Assembly (NCBI GenBank): GCA_035639875.1
Contig: DASQXE010000076.1
Span: forward strand, 1-6,128
Direction of reading: 5' to 3'
DNA length: 6,128 nucleotides
DNA from: JAIBJP01 sp035639875
GTDB taxonomy: Bacteria; Actinomycetota; Thermoleophilia; Gaiellales; Gaiellaceae
The position numbers were made by a program, and so were the translations under genes. This document shows, in pieces, positions 4,525-6,128 of the stretch. Within the stretch, counting starts at the first letter, position 1; every line of letters starts with the position of its first letter. Below the pieces are notes generated by a model that was not told the DNA's origin, made no database searches, and was given only the letters and a program-made list of their open reading frames with translations.

Positions 4525-5805
4525 ATGCCCGCGACCGTGATCGTCGGGGCGCAGTGGGGCGACGAGGGCAAGGGGAAGATCGTCGACTTGCTCGCGCAGA
4601 GCTCGGACGTCGTCTGCCGCTACCAGGGCGGGCCGAACGCCGGGCACACGATCGTGCGCGAAGGCGAGACGTTCAAGCTTCATCACGTCCCGTCCGGGAT
4701 CCTCTACGGGGACAAGATTTGCGTGGTCGGCAGCGGCTGCGTCGTCGATCCGGATCTGCTCGTGCGAGAGATCGACGAGCTCGAGAGCCGTGGGATCTCG
4801 ACCGCGGGGCTGCGCATCTCCGGCAACGCGCACCTGATCATGCCGTGGCATGTGGCGATCGACTCGGCGAGCGAGCGGCGCCTCGGCAAGCTGCAGATCG
4901 GAACGACCAAGCGCGGCATCGGCCCCGCGTACGCGGACAAAGCGGCGCGGCTCGGTATTCGGGTCCAGGACCTCCTCGACCCGAAGATCCTGCGGCAGAA
5001 GGTCGAGACCGCGCTCGCGGAGAAGAACCGCGTGCTCGACCGCGTCTACGGCGTCGAGCCGCTCGACGGCGAGCGTCTTGCGGCCGACCTGGAGAAGTGC
5101 GCTCGGCGGTTGCGGCCATACGTGTCCGACACGTCCCTGCTCGTGGACCACGCGCTGAAGGAGGATCGGCGCGTCCTGCTCGAGGGCGCGCAGGGAACCC
5201 TCCTCGATCTCGATCACGGCACGTATCCGTTCGTCACCTCGTCGAACCCGGTCGCAGGCGCGGCCGCGACGGGCATCGGCATCGGGCCGACACGGATCGA
5301 CAGCGTCCTGGGCGTCGCCAAGGCGTACGTGACGCGTGTCGGCGAAGGGCCCTTCCCCACCGAGATCGAAGGGCCCGACCAGGCCCGGATCCGCGAATTG
5401 GGCGAGGAGTACGGCACGACCACGGGGCGTGAACGGCGCTGCGGGTGGCTCGACCTCGTCGCTCTCCGCTTCGCGGCGCGCCTGAACGGCATGACTTCGC
5501 TCGCGCTGACGAAGCTCGACGTTCTCTCGGCCTTCGCGGAGATCTCCGTCTGCGTCCGGTACCGCCTCCCGGCCGGGACCGAGACGGACGAGTTCCCCGC
5601 CCACCAGAGCGACTTCCACCACGCGCGCCCTGTCTACGAGACGTTGCCCGGCTGGGGCGAGCCGATAGAGGACGGCCTGCCGGAAGCCGCTCGCCGGTAC
5701 GTGGACTTCGTCGAGCGCGCGCTCGACCTCGAGGTCAGCATGATCGGGATAGGCGCCGACCGCGCACGCGTCCTCACGCCGCACGGGCTCGCCGGCATCG
5801 CGTGA
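4525..5805 (+). CDS. purA: Adenylosuccinate synthetase
   Basis: PurA joins IMP and aspartate using GTP to give adenylosuccinate, the first committed step from IMP to AMP, in the cytosol. The 426-residue length is normal. The N-terminus holds WGDEGKGK (11-18) with catalytic Asp13, and GGPNAGHT (35-42) with catalytic His41, at the same positions as in the E. coli enzyme. GTTKRGIGP (126-134) is the IMP-contacting loop. EGAQGTLLDLDHGTYPFVTSSNP and the following Gly-rich stretch form the central core. GTTTGRERRCGWLDL (297-311) is the aspartate/IMP loop, and LTKLDVL (from 328) is the guanine-binding motif. All key residues seen are intact. ATG 4525 puts the first strand directly before the P-loop. 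The gene begins nine bases after the preceding stop, lacks an SD, and overlaps the next gene by four bases. Confidence 0.97.
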   Translation: MPATVIVGAQWGDEGKGKIVDLLAQSSDVVCRYQGGPNAGHTIVREGETFKLHHVPSGILYGDKICVVGSGCVVDPDLLVREIDELESRGISTAGLRISGNAHLIMPWHVAIDSASERRLGKLQIGTTKRGIGPAYADKAARLGIRVQDLLDPKILRQKVETALAEKNRVLDRVYGVEPLDGERLAADLEKCARRLRPYVSDTSLLVDHALKEDRRVLLEGAQGTLLDLDHGTYPFVTSSNPVAGAAATGIGIGPTRIDSVLGVAKAYVTRVGEGPFPTEIEGPDQARIRELGEEYGTTTGRERRCGWLDLVALRFAARLNGMTSLALTKLDVLSAFAEISVCVRYRLPAGTETDEFPAHQSDFHHARPVYETLPGWGEPIEDGLPEAARRYVDFVERALDLEVSMIGIGADRARVLTPHGLAGIA

Positions 5806-6128
5806 CTGCCGTCCGGCTCGACCACGTCGTCATCGCCGTCTCCGAGTGGGAGCGCTCGAACGCGTTCTATCGCGATGTCGTCGGCGCGGAGCTCGTGGAG
5901 TACGGCAACGGGCGGTTTGCCTACCGCTTCGGCGACCAGCAGGTGAACGTGCACGGCCCCGGCGTGGACGTGGGCAGCCTCGTCGCGAGAAAGCCGGTGG
6001 AGCCGGGGAACAGCGACGTCTGCTTCGTCTGGGAGGGCCCGATCGAGGAGGCGGTGGAGCACCTGGCCGCTCGCGGCGTGACCGTCGAGACGGGGCCCGT
6101 GCGCCGCCGCGGCGGGCGCGGGGACGGA
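5802..6128 (+). CDS. VOC-superfamily protein (glyoxalase/dioxygenase fold), 3' end beyond window
   Basis: The frame starts at a GTG whose last two bases and following A form the purA stop (GTGA overlap), and 109 codons run to the window edge without a stop. It opens VRLDHVVIAVSEWERSNAFYRDVVGAELVEY, the beta-alpha-beta start of a vicinal-oxygen-chelate module. His8 in L-D-H is the usual first metal ligand. FAYRFGDQQVNVHGPG, GNSDVCFVWEGPIEEAVEHLAARGVTVETGPV and an Arg/Gly-rich turn follow. The terminal D-P-D-G-N and metal-binding Glu expected in this family would lie just outside the window. Members include glyoxalase I, ring-cleaving dioxygenases and antibiotic-resistance proteins; the reaction here cannot be assigned. 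Translation is probably coupled to purA, though no purine-related function is known to me for it. Confidence 0.85.
   Translation, partial: MTAVRLDHVVIAVSEWERSNAFYRDVVGAELVEYGNGRFAYRFGDQQVNVHGPGVDVGSLVARKPVEPGNSDVCFVWEGPIEEAVEHLAARGVTVETGPVRRRGGRGDG

Noticed and set aside
4554..5432. 292-codon plus-strand frame inside purA
   Set aside because: Out-of-frame shadow of purA with Arg/Ala/Pro-rich low-complexity sequence and no recognisable domain.
4375..5784. 469-codon minus-strand open frame
   Set aside because: It lies antisense to purA, which has every catalytic motif intact. Long antisense frames are a common by-product of GC-rich codon use, and no family pattern is visible in it.
1..6128. 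CRISPR array, tRNA/rRNA gene, insertion sequence, toxin-antitoxin or defence system
   Set aside because: No spaced direct repeats, tRNA-like folds, terminal inverted repeats, transposase motifs or defence domains were seen. The content is housekeeping genes plus small uncharacterised ones.

Overview
The window is an ordinary core-genome segment of a very GC-rich bacterium, most likely an actinobacterium. A deep lineage such as the Thermoleophilia (Gaiellales/Solirubrobacterales) is my best guess. That guess rests on GC-rich codon use, frequent GTG starts, an S18 with the three-Cys zinc pattern, and the gene content; no rRNA or other marker here settles it. No mobile element, CRISPR array, tRNA, rRNA or clear horizontal insert is visible.

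Layout. Positions 1-742 lie on the minus strand. They hold the 3'-truncated end of a START/SRPBCC-fold (polyketide-cyclase-like) gene and, just upstream of it, a small protein with one N-terminal membrane segment and a charged helical tail. The SRPBCC frame has no canonical start codon where its fold begins, and it is continuous with the small gene in the -1 frame. This suggests an indel in a G5 run or an unusual coupling. A divergent intergenic region (743-884) carries a good -10 box for the plus strand. It also carries a two-tier stem-loop with CCG in its internal loop, a strong candidate for the S6:S18-binding leader that autoregulates rpsF operons.

From 885 to 2648 runs the classic operon rpsF-ssb-rpsR-rplI (S6, single-stranded DNA-binding protein, S18, L9). 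The L9 has an unusual acidic tail of about 73 residues. A 224-base gap (2649-2872) follows. It contains three DnaA-box-like sites, a short hairpin between A5 tracts, and a possible promoter close to the next start. Then come dnaB (replicative helicase, no intein), a 92-codon uncharacterised gene overlapping the dnaB stop by one base, purA (adenylosuccinate synthetase) and the 5' part of a VOC-superfamily gene overlapping purA by four bases.

How the genes fit together. The ribosomal and SSB genes form a growth-coupled unit probably controlled by S6:S18 feedback. dnaB and ssb both serve the replication fork, and purA supplies AMP. The order rplI-dnaB-(small gene)-purA resembles the rplI-dnaC-purA region near the Bacillus origin, so this looks like old conserved synteny. 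I see no new multi-gene system. The points most worth checking are the rpsF leader RNA, the broken or frameshifted SRPBCC gene, the DnaA-box-like cluster before dnaB, and the SD-less, possibly leaderless starts of dnaB and purA.
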